Source of the DNA: Shimwellia pseudoproteus
Lineage (GTDB): Bacteria; Pseudomonadota; Gammaproteobacteria; Enterobacterales; Enterobacteriaceae
Direction of reading: 5' to 3'
Assembly (NCBI RefSeq): GCF_016415625.1
Contig: NZ_WBXP01000001.1
Span: forward strand, 62,001 to 126,000
DNA length: 64,000 nt
The notes beneath the pieces were generated by a model, which was given only the letters and a program-made list of their open reading frames with translations, had not been told where the DNA came from and searched no databases. Within the stretch, counting starts at the first letter, position 1, and each line of letters begins with the position of its first letter. This document shows, one piece after another, positions 28,240 to 38,913 of this stretch. The position numbers were made by a program, and so were the translations under genes.

Positions 28240-30903
28240 TTACGCCAGACGCGGGTTAACTTTATCTGCATCGATATTGAATTTAACGATGGCATCCGCC
28301 ACCACTTTCTTATCGATTTCGCCACGTTTAGCCAGTTCGCCCAGCGCTGCAACCACCACATAGGAAGCGTCAACTTCGAAGTGATGGCGCAGGTTTTCAC
28401 GGCTGTCAGAGCGGCCGAAGCCATCCGTACCCAGTACGCGGTAGTCATCCGCCGGTACATAAGTGCGAACCTGCTCGGCGAACAGTTTCATATAGTCAGT
28501 AGATGCCACTGCCGGGGCGTTGTTCATCACCTGAGCGATGTACGGTACACGCGGGGTTTCCAGCGGGTGCAGCATGTTCCAGCGCTCACAGTCCTGACCA
28601 TCGCGGGCCAGTTCAGTAAAGGAGGTCACGCTATAGACATCAGAACCTACGCCATAATCGTTGGCCAGGATCTGTGCCGCTTCACGGACGTGACGCAGGA
28701 TAGAGCCAGAGCCCAGCAGCTGAACTTTACCTTTGCTACCGGCAACGGTTTCGAGTTTGTAGATACCTTTACGGATACCTTCCTCGGCCCCTTCCGGCAT
28801 CGCCGGCATGTGGTAGTTTTCGTTCAGGGTGGTGATGTAGTAGTACACGTTCTCTTGTTTTTCACCGTACATACGCTCCAGACCGTCATGCATGATGACA
28901 GCCACTTCGTAGGCGTAAGACGGGTCATAAGAGATACAGTTCGGGATAGTCAGCGACTGAATATGGCTGTGACCATCTTCGTGCTGCAGGCCTTCGCCGT
29001 TCAGTGTCGTACGACCAGAGGTACCGCCAATCAGGAAGCCGCGCGCCTGCTGGTCACCCGCCTGCCAGCACAGGTCGCCAATACGCTGGAACCCGAACAT
29101 GGAGTAGTAGATGTAGAACGGGATCATCGGCAGATCGTTGGTGCTGTAAGAGGTAGCAGCAGCCAGCCAGGATGCGCCGGCACCCAATTCGTTGATCCCT
29201 TCTTGCAGGATCTGGCCTTTTTCGTCTTCTTTGTAGTAAGCAACCTGCTCACGGTCCTGCGGGGTGTACTGCTGGCCGTTCGGGCTGTAAATACCAATCT
29301 GACGGAACAGACCTTCCATACCGAAAGTACGCGCTTCATCAGCGATGATCGGCACCAGGCGGTCTTTAATGGATTTGTTCTTCAGCATCACGTTCAGGGC
29401 ACGCACGAACGCGATAGTGGTAGAGATTTCTTTATTCTGCTCTTCCAGCAGCGGTTTGAAATCTTCCAGGCTCGGGATCTCCAGCTTCTCAGAGAAGTGG
29501 GTACGGCGGCTTGGCAGATAACCCTGCAGTTTTTCACGCTGGCCGTGCAGGTACTTATACTCTTCGCTGCTTTCCGGGAAGGTGATGTACGGCAGTTTTG
29601 GCAGATCATCATCGGACACCGGCACATTGAAACGATCGCGGATGTAGCGAACGCCATCCATGTTCATTTTCTTCACCTGGTGCGCGATGTTTTTACCTTC
29701 GGCGGTTTCACCCATGCCGTAACCTTTGATGGTATGGGCGAGGATAACCGTGGCTTTGCCTTTGGTTTCTTGCGCTTTTTTCAGTGCAGCGTAGATTTTC
29801 TTCGGATCGTGACCACCGCGGTTCAGGGCCCAGATCTGATCGTCAGTCCAGTCTGCTACCAGGGCAGCGGTTTCCGGGTATTTACCGAAGAAGTGCTCAC
29901 GAACGTACGCGCCGTCTTTAGATTTAAAGGTCTGGTAGTCACCGTCAACGGTTTCGCCCATCAGCTGCAGCAGTTTACCGCTGGTATCTTTACGCAGCAG
30001 CTCGTCCCAGCGGCCGCCCCAGATAACTTTCAGCACGTTCCAGCCAGCACCAGCGAAGATGCCTTCCAGCTCGTTGATAATTTTGCCGTTACCGGTTACC
30101 GGGCCATCCAGACGCTGCAGGTTGCAGTTGATGATAAAGACCAGGTTATCCAGTTTTTCACGGGTTGCGATGGTGATAGCGCCTTTAGATTCCGGCTCGT
30201 CCATCTCGCCATCGCCCAGGAAGGCGTAAACGGTCTGTTTAGAGGTATCTTTCAGGCCACGGTGTTCCAGATATTTGAGGAACTTCGCCTGATAGATAGC
30301 ACCAATCGGGCCCAGACCCATTGATACGGTCGGGAACTGCCAGAATTCCGGCATCAGTTTCGGGTGCGGGTAAGAAGACAGGCCTTTACCGTGAACTTCC
30401 TGACGGAAGTTGTTCATCTGCTCTTCTGTCAGGCGGCCTTCGAGGAACGCACGCGCGTAGATACCCGGGGAGATATGGCCCTGGAAGTAAACCAGGTCGC
30501 CGCCGTCGGCATCGTTATGGGCGCGGAAGAAGTGGTTAAAGCACACTTCATAGATGGTAGCGGAAGACTGGAAAGACGCCATATGGCCACCCAGCTCCAG
30601 ATCTTTTTTGGAAGCGTGCAGTACGGTCATGATAGCGTTCCAGCGAATCGCTGAACGAATACGACGTTCCAGATCCAGATTCCCCGGGTACTCCGGTTCA
30701 TCTTCAACGGCAATAGTGTTGGTGTAAGTCGAATTTCCAGCACCAGCAGCTACTTGTACGCCACCTTTACGGGCCTCACTCAGTAACTGATCGATCAGGA
30801 ACTGCGCGCGCTCTACACCTTCTTCACGGATGACCGATTCGATCGCCTGTTGCCAGTCGCGAGTCTCGATCGGATCCACGTCATTGGGTAAACGTTCTGA
30901 CAT
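28240..30903 (-). CDS. aceE: Pyruvate dehydrogenase E1 component
   Basis: Thiamine-diphosphate enzyme decarboxylating pyruvate and acetylating the lipoyl group of AceF. 887 aa, the E. coli length. The ThDP/magnesium motif runs from [13 protein letters not shown] to [11 protein letters not shown]. The N-terminus [17 protein letters not shown] mediates E2 binding. Start ATG 30903, with AAGGAAAAA upstream. A long imperfect hairpin lies in the pdhR-aceE spacer. Confidence 0.98.
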   Translation of the reverse strand: MSERLPNDVDPIETRDWQQAIESVIREEGVERAQFLIDQLLSEARKGGVQVAAGAGNSTYTNTIAVEDEPEYPGNLDLERRIRSAIRWNAIMTVLHASKKDLELGGHMASFQSSATIYEVCFNHFFRAHNDADGGDLVYFQGHISPGIYARAFLEGRLTEEQMNNFRQEVHGKGLSSYPHPKLMPEFWQFPTVSMGLGPIGAIYQAKFLKYLEHRGLKDTSKQTVYAFLGDGEMDEPESKGAITIATREKLDNLVFIINCNLQRLDGPVTGNGKIINELEGIFAGAGWNVLKVIWGGRWDELLRKDTSGKLLQLMGETVDGDYQTFKSKDGAYVREHFFGKYPETAALVADWTDDQIWALNRGGHDPKKIYAALKKAQETKGKATVILAHTIKGYGMGETAEGKNIAHQVKKMNMDGVRYIRDRFNVPVSDDDLPKLPYITFPESSEEYKYLHGQREKLQGYLPSRRTHFSEKLEIPSLEDFKPLLEEQNKEISTTIAFVRALNVMLKNKSIKDRLVPIIADEARTFGMEGLFRQIGIYSPNGQQYTPQDREQVAYYKEDEKGQILQEGINELGAGASWLAAATSYSTNDLPMIPFYIYYSMFGFQRIGDLCWQAGDQQARGFLIGGTSGRTTLNGEGLQHEDGHSHIQSLTIPNCISYDPSYAYEVAVIMHDGLERMYGEKQENVYYYITTLNENYHMPAMPEGAEEGIRKGIYKLETVAGSKGKVQLLGSGSILRHVREAAQILANDYGVGSDVYSVTSFTELARDGQDCERWNMLHPLETPRVPYIAQVMNNAPAVASTDYMKLFAEQVRTYVPADDYRVLGTDGFGRSDSRENLRHHFEVDASYVVVAALGELAKRGEIDKKVVADAIVKFNIDADKVNPRLA

Positions 30904-30941
30904 GGGTTTTTCCTTATCTATCTAATACGTTGATTTATCTG

Positions 30942-30991
30942 GAACCTGTCCCATTGCGTTTTCAGGTTCAAAAACGCAATAAGACAGGTTC
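30942..30991 (-). repeat. Long imperfect hairpin in the pdhR-aceE spacer
   Basis: Outer arms GAACCTGTC/GACAGGTTC (30942-30950 with 30983-30991) and inner arms ATTGCGTTTT/AAAACGCAAT (30953-30962 with 30971-30980) are separated by a two-by-two internal loop and closed by an eight-base loop. It is about 40 bases upstream of the aceE start on the transcribed strand. No T-run follows, so it is not a plain terminator. Confidence 0.8.
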
Positions 30992-31075
30992 TCGTTGAGT
31001 TACCGCACCCGAATTCCGGATGCTAATTCAGCCCCTGACCTCTCCATCAATGATGGCCAGCACAGGCACTAATTC

Positions 31076-31840
31076 TTAATCTTTGCGCTGCTGAATACGG
31101 CGTAACGAGCGCTCACGGCGGCTATGTTCACGGCTTCGCTCCAGCAGAATATCTTCAATAAACGCTAAGTGGCGATGGGAAGCCTCACGGGCTTTCTCAG
31201 GCTCACCGGCCATAATGGCCTCAAAAACACTGGTCCGGTGGCCACTTACTAGCGGCAGCATCTCCCGGCGTGCGTACAACAGCTCAAAGTTCTGACGCAC
31301 GTTCTGGGACAGCATCGGCTCCATACAGCGTAGCAAGTGGAGCAAAACCACATTATGAGCCGCTTCTGTGACAGCAATTTGGTACTTCATCACCGCGTCT
31401 GATTCCGCATCCAGATCGCCAGACTGCTGCGCCAGTTCAATGGCCCGGTGCAATTCGCCAATCCGTTCCCGGTCCTCTTCGGTGCCGCGCAGTGCTGCAT
31501 AATAGGCAGCGATCCCTTCCAGGGCATGGCGGGTCTCGAGGAGATCAAATTGGGATTCAGGATGTTCAGACAGCAGTTCTACCAGCGGGTCGCTGAAGCT
31601 CTGCCAAAGGCTACTCTGGACGAATGTCCCTCCTCCCTGGCGGCGCAGCAACAATCCTTTAGCTTCCAGGCGCTGGATGGCTTCTCTCAACGAAGGGCGA
31701 GACACATCAAATTGTTTTGCCAACTCCCGTTCCGGAGGCAACTTCTCTCCTGGGCGTAGTGTCCCTTCGAGGATCAAATACTCCAGTTGTTGCTCAATAA
31801 CGTCGGATAATTTGGGTTGGCGGATTTTGCTATAGGCCAT
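31076..31840 (-). CDS. pdhR: Pyruvate-sensing transcriptional repressor PdhR
   Basis: GntR/FadR-family regulator released from DNA by pyruvate; controls its own operon and respiratory genes. 254 aa, the E. coli length. The N-terminal winged helix-turn-helix contains [29 protein letters not shown], given here only as an anchor from residue 34; the C-terminal FCD domain binds the effector. Start ATG 31840 ([14 protein letters not shown]). First gene of pdhR-aceE-aceF, preceded by a perfect operator. Confidence 0.97.
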   Translation of the reverse strand: MAYSKIRQPKLSDVIEQQLEYLILEGTLRPGEKLPPERELAKQFDVSRPSLREAIQRLEAKGLLLRRQGGGTFVQSSLWQSFSDPLVELLSEHPESQFDLLETRHALEGIAAYYAALRGTEEDRERIGELHRAIELAQQSGDLDAESDAVMKYQIAVTEAAHNVVLLHLLRCMEPMLSQNVRQNFELLYARREMLPLVSGHRTSVFEAIMAGEPEKAREASHRHLAFIEDILLERSREHSRRERSLRRIQQRKD

Positions 31841-32372
31841 GTTTCTAGTCTCTGCCATGTCTCTGCCATTCGCCGGAGTCAATTGGTCATACCAATTTCA
31901 TATTCTTGACGCTAAAGTAACAAAGTATTCACCTTCTGTCCATCGTGGTTTTGATTGAAATCAGTAAAGCAGGCATTTTTTAACAACCACACGAATACAT
32001 CGCACCAAATATGTAACTTTCCACAAATTACATTGCTACCCACCAGCCGGCAGATTTAACGTTTCCGAAATGATTTTTTTAACGAGGTGAAGCGTTTCAA
32101 CGTGTATTTATATGAATTAAATGTCGATATTAATGAATATAAATTCACAAACACTTATGGAAAAGTATATCGACAGGTAACATTTTTACGTAATTATCAG
32201 GAACAGAATGCGAAATCAGGTGCATTGGCGAGCACATACCACTATTCTCAGTTGAGCGGTAGACCATATCGCAAATATCACAACTATAATCCGTAAACAA
32301 ATAAATACACATTACGGAAGACAATAATGACACTCCCCTTAGGCTGGGGTGTGCTACCACATACGAGGTTTT
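31841..32372. other. pdhR-aroP divergent intergenic region
   Basis: 532 bases, similar to the E. coli spacing. The left end holds the PdhR operator. The middle (about 32060-32310) is distinctly AT-rich and includes a weak frame at 32087-32296 that I do not accept as a gene. I looked for TyrR boxes (TGTAAA-N6-TTTACA), expected for aroP, but found no convincing one. GAGG at 32365-32368 serves aroP. Confidence 0.5.
31881..31897. promoter_or_regulatory. PdhR operator upstream of pdhR
   Basis: AATTGGTCATACCAATT is a near-perfect palindrome matching the PdhR consensus ATTGGTNNNACCAAT. Located 41 bases upstream of the pdhR start, consistent with autorepression relieved by pyruvate. Confidence 0.9.
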
Positions 32373-33743
32373 ATGATGGAAGGTCAACAGCACAGCGGTA
32401 CGCTGAAACGCGGCCTGAAGAACCGCCATATTCAGCTTATAGCCCTTGGTGGTGCAATCGGCACCGGTCTGTTTTTGGGGAGTGCCTCTGTAATACAGTC
32501 TGCGGGGCCCGGTATTCTGCTGGGCTACGCGGTGGCCGGTTTTATCGCCTTTTTGATTATGCGCCAGTTGGGCGAAATGGTCGTTGAAGAGCCGGTAGCA
32601 GGCTCCTTTAGCCATTTTGCCTACAAATACTGGGGCAACTTTGCCGGTTTCGCCTCTGGCTGGAATTACTGGGTGCTGTATGTGCTGGTTGCCATGGCAG
32701 AGTTAACTGCGGTGGGTAAATATATCCAATTCTGGTGGCCAGAAATCCCTACCTGGATCTCCGCGGCGGCCTTCTTCGTCATTATTAACGCCATTAACCT
32801 GACCAACGTAAAAGTGTTCGGGGAGATGGAGTTCTGGTTTGCGATTATTAAAGTGTTCGCCGTGGTGGCGATGATTATCTTTGGCGGCTGGCTGCTGTTC
32901 AGTGGCCATGCCGGCCCCCAGGCAACCGTCCGTAACCTGTGGGAGCAAGGCGGTTTTCTGCCCCACGGCATCGGCGGCCTGGTGATGATGATGGCGATAA
33001 TCATGTTCTCATTCGGTGGTCTGGAGCTGGTCGGCATTACCGCCGCAGAAGCAGATAACCCGGCAGAAAGCATCCCGAAAGCCACCAACCAGGTTATCTA
33101 CCGGGTATTGATTTTCTACATCGGCTCACTGGCTGTGTTGCTCTCACTGATGCCCTGGACCCGGGTCACCGCTGATGTCAGCCCCTTTGTGCTGATTTTC
33201 CACGAGCTGGGGGATTCTTTCGTGGCCAACGCCCTGAACGTGGTGGTGCTGACGGCGGCGCTCTCGGTCTATAACAGCTGCGTATACTGCAATAGCCGGA
33301 TGCTGTTCGGCCTCGCCCAGCAGGGCAACGCGCCAAAATCCCTGCTCAACGTCGACAAACGCGGTGTGCCGGTGAGAACCATCCTGGTTTCTGCGCTGGT
33401 AACCGCTCTGTGCGTACTGCTCAACTATCTGGCTCCAACCTCTGCCTTTGGCCTGCTGATGGCCCTGGTGGTCTCCGCCCTGGTGATTAACTGGGCGATG
33501 ATCAGCCTGGCGCACATAAAATTCCGCCGCGCCAAGCAACAACAGGGGGTTGCGACCCGTTTCCCGGCGCTGTTTTACCCGCTTGGCAACTGGCTGTGCC
33601 TGCTGTTTATGGCCGCGGTACTGGTGATCATGCTGATCACCCCGGGAATGGCTATCTCCGTTTACCTGATCCCGGTATGGATCGCGGTACTGGGGGTTGG
33701 CTTCCTGTGTAAAGAGAAGAGTGCCAAACTGATTCGCGCCTGA
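32373..33743 (+). CDS. aroP: Aromatic amino acid transporter AroP
   Basis: Inner-membrane APC-family symporter for phenylalanine, tyrosine and tryptophan, about 12 membrane segments. 456 aa (E. coli 457), with the APC signature IALGGAIGTGLFLGSASVIQ near residue 22 and FSFGGLELVGITAAEADNP further on. Two tandem ATG codons (32373, 32376) are possible; I use the first, as in E. coli, although GAGG spacing slightly favours the second. A GC-rich hairpin follows the stop. Confidence 0.96.
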   Translation: MMEGQQHSGTLKRGLKNRHIQLIALGGAIGTGLFLGSASVIQSAGPGILLGYAVAGFIAFLIMRQLGEMVVEEPVAGSFSHFAYKYWGNFAGFASGWNYWVLYVLVAMAELTAVGKYIQFWWPEIPTWISAAAFFVIINAINLTNVKVFGEMEFWFAIIKVFAVVAMIIFGGWLLFSGHAGPQATVRNLWEQGGFLPHGIGGLVMMMAIIMFSFGGLELVGITAAEADNPAESIPKATNQVIYRVLIFYIGSLAVLLSLMPWTRVTADVSPFVLIFHELGDSFVANALNVVVLTAALSVYNSCVYCNSRMLFGLAQQGNAPKSLLNVDKRGVPVRTILVSALVTALCVLLNYLAPTSAFGLLMALVVSALVINWAMISLAHIKFRRAKQQQGVATRFPALFYPLGNWLCLLFMAAVLVIMLITPGMAISVYLIPVWIAVLGVGFLCKEKSAKLIRA

Positions 33744-33764
33744 TAACTGCCCCTGTTGCTCCCC

Positions 33765-33792
33765 ACGCGCCCTGGCCCTGGCCGGGGCGCGT
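33765..33792 (+). terminator. Hairpin downstream of aroP
   Basis: Stem ACGCGCCC/GGGCGCGT (33765-33772 with 33785-33792) around an inner GGCC-rich loop. No real T-run follows, so termination may be weak. Confidence 0.5.
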
Positions 33793-33820
33793 TGTCAGAT
33801 ACCTCACAATTCCCTGTCTA

Positions 33821-33894
33821 TGGCAATATTGTCCATATCTGCAACGGTTTACTGCTGCCTGAAATCCTGAAAATCAATCAATACTTTGTCCATA
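33821..33894 (+). promoter_or_regulatory. Two AraC-like half-sites upstream of the transporter-GH43 operon
   Basis: Both sites contain the direct repeat TTGTCCATAT. The first (33821-33837, TGGCAATATTGTCCATA) agrees with the E. coli araI1 site TAGCATTTTTATCCATA at 13 of 17 positions by my alignment; the second (33878-33894) agrees at 10. The second lies just 22 bases before the transporter ATG, which is unusual for an activator site. Confidence 0.45.
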
Positions 33895-33916
33895 TTTCAG
33901 CGTACGGACCCCGAAT

Positions 33917-35326
33917 ATGGAAAACGGCAAATTATCAGTACGAGAAAAGATCGGTTATGGCATGGGTGATGCGGGATGCAATATTATCTTTGGCGCCATC
34001 ATGTTGTTTGTTAACTATTTCTACACGGATATTTTTGGTCTTTCTCCGGCACTTGTCGGCGTGCTGCTGCTCGCTATCCGGGTGATAGATGCCGTTACCG
34101 ATCCGCTAATGGGAGCAATGGCCGATCGGACCACAACCCGGTGGGGGCGTTTTCGTCCATGGATCTTGTGGATGGCAGCCCCGTTCGCGGTATTCAGTAT
34201 TCTGATGTTTACCACCCCGGAATGGACCTACAGCAGCAAGGTTATCTATGCCTTTGTTACCTACTTCCTGCTGTCCATTACCTACACCGCCATTAATATT
34301 CCGTACTGCTCACTGGGGAGCGTGATTACCCGGGATCCCCAGGAGCGTGTGGCCTGCCAGTCCTACCGCTTTGTGATGGTGGGCATTGCTACCCTTATCC
34401 TCTCCCTGACGTTACTGCCGATGGCCGAGTGGTTTGGCGGCGACAACAAAGCCAAAGGCTACCAAATGGCCATGACGGTACTGGCGTTGCTCGGCATGTG
34501 TATGTTCCTGTTCTGCTTTGCCAATGTAAAAGAGCGCGTTCACCCGGCGGTGCCTGGCAAGGAAGATCTGAAAGCGGACCTGCGCGATGTCTGGAAAAAT
34601 GACCAGTGGGTGCGCATTCTGCTGCTGACACTGTGTAATGTCTGCCCCGGCTTTATTCGCATGGCCGCCACGATGTATTACGTCACCTGGGTTATGCACC
34701 AGAGTACCCAGTTTGCCACCTGGTTTATCAGCCTCGGCGTGGTGGGTATGATGTTCGGCAGCACCCTGGCAAAAGTGCTGACGGACCGCTGGTGCAAACT
34801 GGATGTCTTCTTCTGGACCAATATCGCCCTGGCCATTTTCTCATGCGGGTTCTGGTTCCTTGATCCCTCTGCCACAGGGCTGGTGATGGTGATGTATTTC
34901 CTGCTTAATATCCTGCACCAGATACCTTCCCCGCTGCACTGGTCCCTGATGGCGGACGTGGATGACTACGGCGAATGGAAAACCGGCAAGCGGATTACCG
35001 GGATCAGCTTCTCCGGTAACCTGTTCTTCCTCAAAGTCGGCCTGGCGGTGGCCGGGGCGATGGTAGGGTTCCTGCTTTCCTGGTTCGGGTATGATGCCAG
35101 CGCCAGCCAGCAGAGCAGTGCTGCGGTACATGGCATTATGCTGCTGTTCACCGTGATCCCCGGGGTGGGTTATCTGATCACCGCGGGTGTGGTTCGCCTG
35201 CTGAAAGTTGACAGGGAATTAATGAAACAGATCCAGATTGACCTCGAAGAACGCCGTAATAGCTACCGCGAACACCATATTGAACAGGATGTTATCCCCG
35301 GTAATAGCGTAAGGAGCGCACCATGA
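33917..35326 (+). CDS. GPH-family sugar (glycoside/pentoside) cation symporter
   Basis: 469 aa, about 12 membrane segments, of the glycoside-pentoside-hexuronide family (MelB, YicJ, YagG, XynT relatives). The N-terminus reads KIGYGMGDAGCNIIFGAIML, then RVIDAVTDPLMGAMADRT, the family cation-site region, then WGRFRPW. Later, DDYGEWKTGKRITGISFSG is typical of the oligosaccharide branch. The stop overlaps the GH43 start as ATGA, so it very likely imports that enzyme's substrate, perhaps an arabino- or xylo-oligosaccharide. Absent between aroP and ampE in K-12. The substrate is inferred. Confidence 0.85.
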   Translation: MENGKLSVREKIGYGMGDAGCNIIFGAIMLFVNYFYTDIFGLSPALVGVLLLAIRVIDAVTDPLMGAMADRTTTRWGRFRPWILWMAAPFAVFSILMFTTPEWTYSSKVIYAFVTYFLLSITYTAINIPYCSLGSVITRDPQERVACQSYRFVMVGIATLILSLTLLPMAEWFGGDNKAKGYQMAMTVLALLGMCMFLFCFANVKERVHPAVPGKEDLKADLRDVWKNDQWVRILLLTLCNVCPGFIRMAATMYYVTWVMHQSTQFATWFISLGVVGMMFGSTLAKVLTDRWCKLDVFFWTNIALAIFSCGFWFLDPSATGLVMVMYFLLNILHQIPSPLHWSLMADVDDYGEWKTGKRITGISFSGNLFFLKVGLAVAGAMVGFLLSWFGYDASASQQSSAAVHGIMLLFTVIPGVGYLITAGVVRLLKVDRELMKQIQIDLEERRNSYREHHIEQDVIPGNSVRSAP

Positions 35327-36279
35327 CAACCGCCCCCTGGCCCAATCCGTTTATTGAACAGCGGGCCGATCCCTTTATCCAGTATCATCGCGGTGAGTAT
35401 TACTTTATCGCCTCGGTCCCGCAGTATGACCGGCTGGAAATCCGCCGGGCCCAGACCATTATGGCGCTGCGCGATGCCCCTGGCGTGGTGGTATGGCGAA
35501 AACCGGACAGCGGCCCAATGGGCGAGCTGATCTGGGCGCCAGAACTCCACCGGGTGAACGGCAAGTGGTATATCTATTTTGCCGCTGCCCATACCCAAGC
35601 GCTGGACGCCCGGGGCATGTTCCAGCACCGTATGTATGTACTGGAATGCGCAGACCCCGATCCTCTCACCGGCCAGTGGCAGGAAAAAGGCCAGTTCATC
35701 ACACCGCTGGACAGTTTCGCCCTGGATGCGACAACCTTTAACCACCAGGGAAAGCAGTGGTACCTGTGGGCCCAGAAAGATCCCGCCATCCCCGGAAATA
35801 CCAATCTGTACCTGGCGGAGATGGACACCCCGTGGTCGATAAAAGGGGCGCCGGTGATGCTGTCAAAACCGGAGTATGACTGGGAGTGCCGGGGTTTTAT
35901 GGTCAATGAAGGCCCCGCGGTGATCTGCCACGGCAAGCGGCTGTTTATTAGCTACTCCGCCAGCGCCACCGATGAAAACTATTGCCTGGGGCTACTGTGG
36001 ATCCACCAGGATGCCGACCCGCTGGACCCGGCTAACTGGCATAAATCCCCCCAGCCAGTGTTCACCACCAGCTACCCCAATCAGCAGTACGGGCCTGGCC
36101 ATAACAGCTTTACCCGCACCCCGGATGGCAGGGACGTGCTGGTATACCACGCCCGCAGTTATACCGACATCGACGGCGATCCCCTGTATGATCCCGGCCG
36201 CCATACCCGGCTTAGCTATCTCGAATGGGACACAAACGGCATGCCGGTATTTGGCGAGCCCCCCGCCGATCACGGCTGA
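35323..36279 (+). CDS. Glycoside hydrolase family 43 protein (likely alpha-L-arabinofuranosidase)
   Basis: 318 aa, no signal peptide, so cytoplasmic. Five-bladed propeller family; the likely catalytic residues are visible: general base Asp16 (RADPFI), pKa-modulating Asp135 (ALDATTF) and general acid Glu196 (NEGPAV). The pattern NPFIEQRADPFI, then WAPELHRVNGKWYIYFAA, resembles the GH43 branch of exo-1,5-arabinofuranosidases more than the longer XynB/YagH xylosidases. Translationally coupled to the transporter, implying uptake then intracellular cleavage of pentose oligomers. A shared hairpin with ampE follows. Confidence 0.83.
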   Translation: MTTAPWPNPFIEQRADPFIQYHRGEYYFIASVPQYDRLEIRRAQTIMALRDAPGVVVWRKPDSGPMGELIWAPELHRVNGKWYIYFAAAHTQALDARGMFQHRMYVLECADPDPLTGQWQEKGQFITPLDSFALDATTFNHQGKQWYLWAQKDPAIPGNTNLYLAEMDTPWSIKGAPVMLSKPEYDWECRGFMVNEGPAVICHGKRLFISYSASATDENYCLGLLWIHQDADPLDPANWHKSPQPVFTTSYPNQQYGPGHNSFTRTPDGRDVLVYHARSYTDIDGDPLYDPGRHTRLSYLEWDTNGMPVFGEPPADHG

Positions 36280-36294
36280 CCGCGCATCAGAAAG

Positions 36295-36320
36295 CAAAAA
36301 GGCACCCCGTGGGGTGCCTT
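36295..36320. terminator. Terminator between the GH43 gene and ampE
   Basis: Ten-base perfect stem AAGGCACCCC/GGGGTGCCTT (36299-36308 with 36311-36320) with a five-A run to its left, giving a T-run for ampE on the minus strand. The plus-strand side lacks T. Confidence 0.8.
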
Positions 36321-36339
36321 GATACCGGAGACGTGTAAC

Positions 36340-37194
36340 TCAGACCAGAGTGCCGTAGATGGTCAGCAGCGCCACAATCACCACAATAATAAACGACGCT
36401 TTCTTGGCCATTGATACCGCCAGTTTCGGCGTTTTTATTTTATCGTCATGCACATCCCTGGCCAGCGAGAATTGCGCCAGCTGGGTCAGCACCTGATACT
36501 GGGAAGTATGCCTGTCCCCCAGTGAGGCAAACCACGCCGGCAGCGCTTTTTCACCGTGGCCCAGCAAGGCATATACCACCCCGGCAAGGCGTACCGGCAC
36601 CCAGTCCAGCACATGAAGTAGCGCATCAACCCCGGAGAGCTGGCGATCATGTGGCGATTTACGGCGCGCCAGCCAGCTCTGCCATCCCCGCAGGGTCGCA
36701 TAACCCACCAGCGTCACCGGCCCCCAGCTACCGCCGACAATAAACCAGAATAGCGGCGCCAGGTAATAACGAAAGTTAATCCACAGCAGCGCATTCTGTA
36801 GCTCACGCAGGAATGTTATCTGATCACACTCTGCCGGTACTCCGTGGATTAACGTCAGCTCAGCGGACATCTCATCACAGGCGTGATAATCATTATTTGC
36901 GGCCGCCTTCAGGTAGTTATGGTAGTGCTGGCGGACCTTCCCGGCCCCAATGCATAACAACCCCACCAGCACCCAGAACACCAGCAGCGGCAGGTTAAAC
37001 AGCAGCCCTTGCAGCGACAGCAGGCACAGCCACACCACCAGCATACTGGCGGCGGCCATCGCCACTGTGCGCAGCAGCGAGAAGTGTGTTGCCCGGCGGA
37101 ACAGGAACGCCAGGCGATGATCCAATTGCCAGTGCTCTCCCAGCTTAAATAACCGCTCCTGAATGATGACCAATAGCAGAGTAAACAGCGTCAC
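36340..37194 (-). CDS. ampE: Inner-membrane protein AmpE
   Basis: 284 aa, the E. coli length, with about four membrane segments (around 40-90, 140-160 and the C-terminal 265-284). Named as a possible sensory transducer for beta-lactamase induction, but its role is unclear. Contains [20 protein letters not shown], conserved with CobD-like proteins. GTG start 37194 overlaps the ampD stop as GTGA. Confidence 0.95.
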   Translation of the reverse strand: MTLFTLLLVIIQERLFKLGEHWQLDHRLAFLFRRATHFSLLRTVAMAAASMLVVWLCLLSLQGLLFNLPLLVFWVLVGLLCIGAGKVRQHYHNYLKAAANNDYHACDEMSAELTLIHGVPAECDQITFLRELQNALLWINFRYYLAPLFWFIVGGSWGPVTLVGYATLRGWQSWLARRKSPHDRQLSGVDALLHVLDWVPVRLAGVVYALLGHGEKALPAWFASLGDRHTSQYQVLTQLAQFSLARDVHDDKIKTPKLAVSMAKKASFIIVVIVALLTIYGTLV

Positions 37195-37754
37195 GGTTGC
37201 TCCTTATCACACGGCGATGCGACCATAGCCCGAAATACCGGCCATTCAAATGCCGGGCCTGGGTCAGTTTTACGTACCGGGGCAATATCGCAGTGGCCGG
37301 CCATATTATCGGCAATCGCCGGATAGGCCGTAATCAGTAGCCGGGTCACCGCCGCCAGCTGTTGATACTGCGCTCCGGTATAGGGCAAGGTATCGGTCCC
37401 TTCCAGCTCAATCCCAATCGCAAAATCATTACACCGCTCGCGCCCTTTATAGCTCGACACCCCTGCATGCCACGCCCGCTTATTAAACGGCACATACTGA
37501 ACCACTTCACCGTCCCGGCGGATCAGGCAGTGGGCCGACACGCGCAACTGGGCGATATCGGCAAAATAGGGGTGAGCATCGGGATCGAGCGTACCGAGAA
37601 ATAACGCATCAATCCACGGGCCGCCAAACTGGCCGGGGGGCAGGCTAATATTATGTACCACCAGTAAATAGGGCGGTTCATTTTCCGGGCGGTCGTCAAA
37701 ATGCGGGGAAGGCTGGCGACGTGCTGTATCCAGCCAGCCATCAATGAGCTGCAT
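37191..37754 (-). CDS. ampD: 1,6-anhydro-N-acetylmuramyl-L-alanine amidase AmpD
   Basis: Cytoplasmic zinc amidase that removes stem peptide from anhydro-muropeptides during wall recycling, so lowering the AmpR inducer. 187 aa (E. coli 183). Zinc ligands His34, His154 and Asp164, catalytic Glu116 and Lys162 are at the expected positions ([29 protein letters not shown]). ATG 37754 has AGGAGA upstream. Divergent from nadC; no ampC or ampR in the window. Confidence 0.97.
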   Translation of the reverse strand: MQLIDGWLDTARRQPSPHFDDRPENEPPYLLVVHNISLPPGQFGGPWIDALFLGTLDPDAHPYFADIAQLRVSAHCLIRRDGEVVQYVPFNKRAWHAGVSSYKGRERCNDFAIGIELEGTDTLPYTGAQYQQLAAVTRLLITAYPAIADNMAGHCDIAPVRKTDPGPAFEWPVFRAMVASPCDKEQP

Positions 37755-37756
37755 AA

Positions 37757-38731
<975 letters not shown>

Positions 38732-38913
38732 CCGCACCGGTGTCCAGTACGGGGGCAATAGCCCCCCGTTTTGCGCGCTATCCCCCACAGCGTTCCCCGG
38801 TACAATGCAACAGCCCAAATATCCCCCGAACCGCCACGTAACCCTGACAATCCCCCCTCGCCGATACCGCCCTGCACTGCCACAGTAGCCTCACTGAAAA
38901 TCAGGAGGACACC

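Noticed and set aside
28225-30324. 699-codon open frame on the plus strand antisense to aceE
   Set aside because: It mirrors aceE in a codon-biased, highly expressed gene; the translation has no recognisable domain and no ribosome site. The same holds for the 454-codon frame at 24626-25990 antisense to lpd.
32150-32200. TyrR box near GTAACATTTTTACG upstream of aroP
   Set aside because: The half-site spacing does not fit TGTAAA-N6-TTTACA.
32087-32296. 69-codon frame in the AT-rich pdhR-aroP region
   Set aside because: GTG start without a ribosome site, composition like the surrounding non-coding DNA, and no recognisable similarity. More likely aroP leader.
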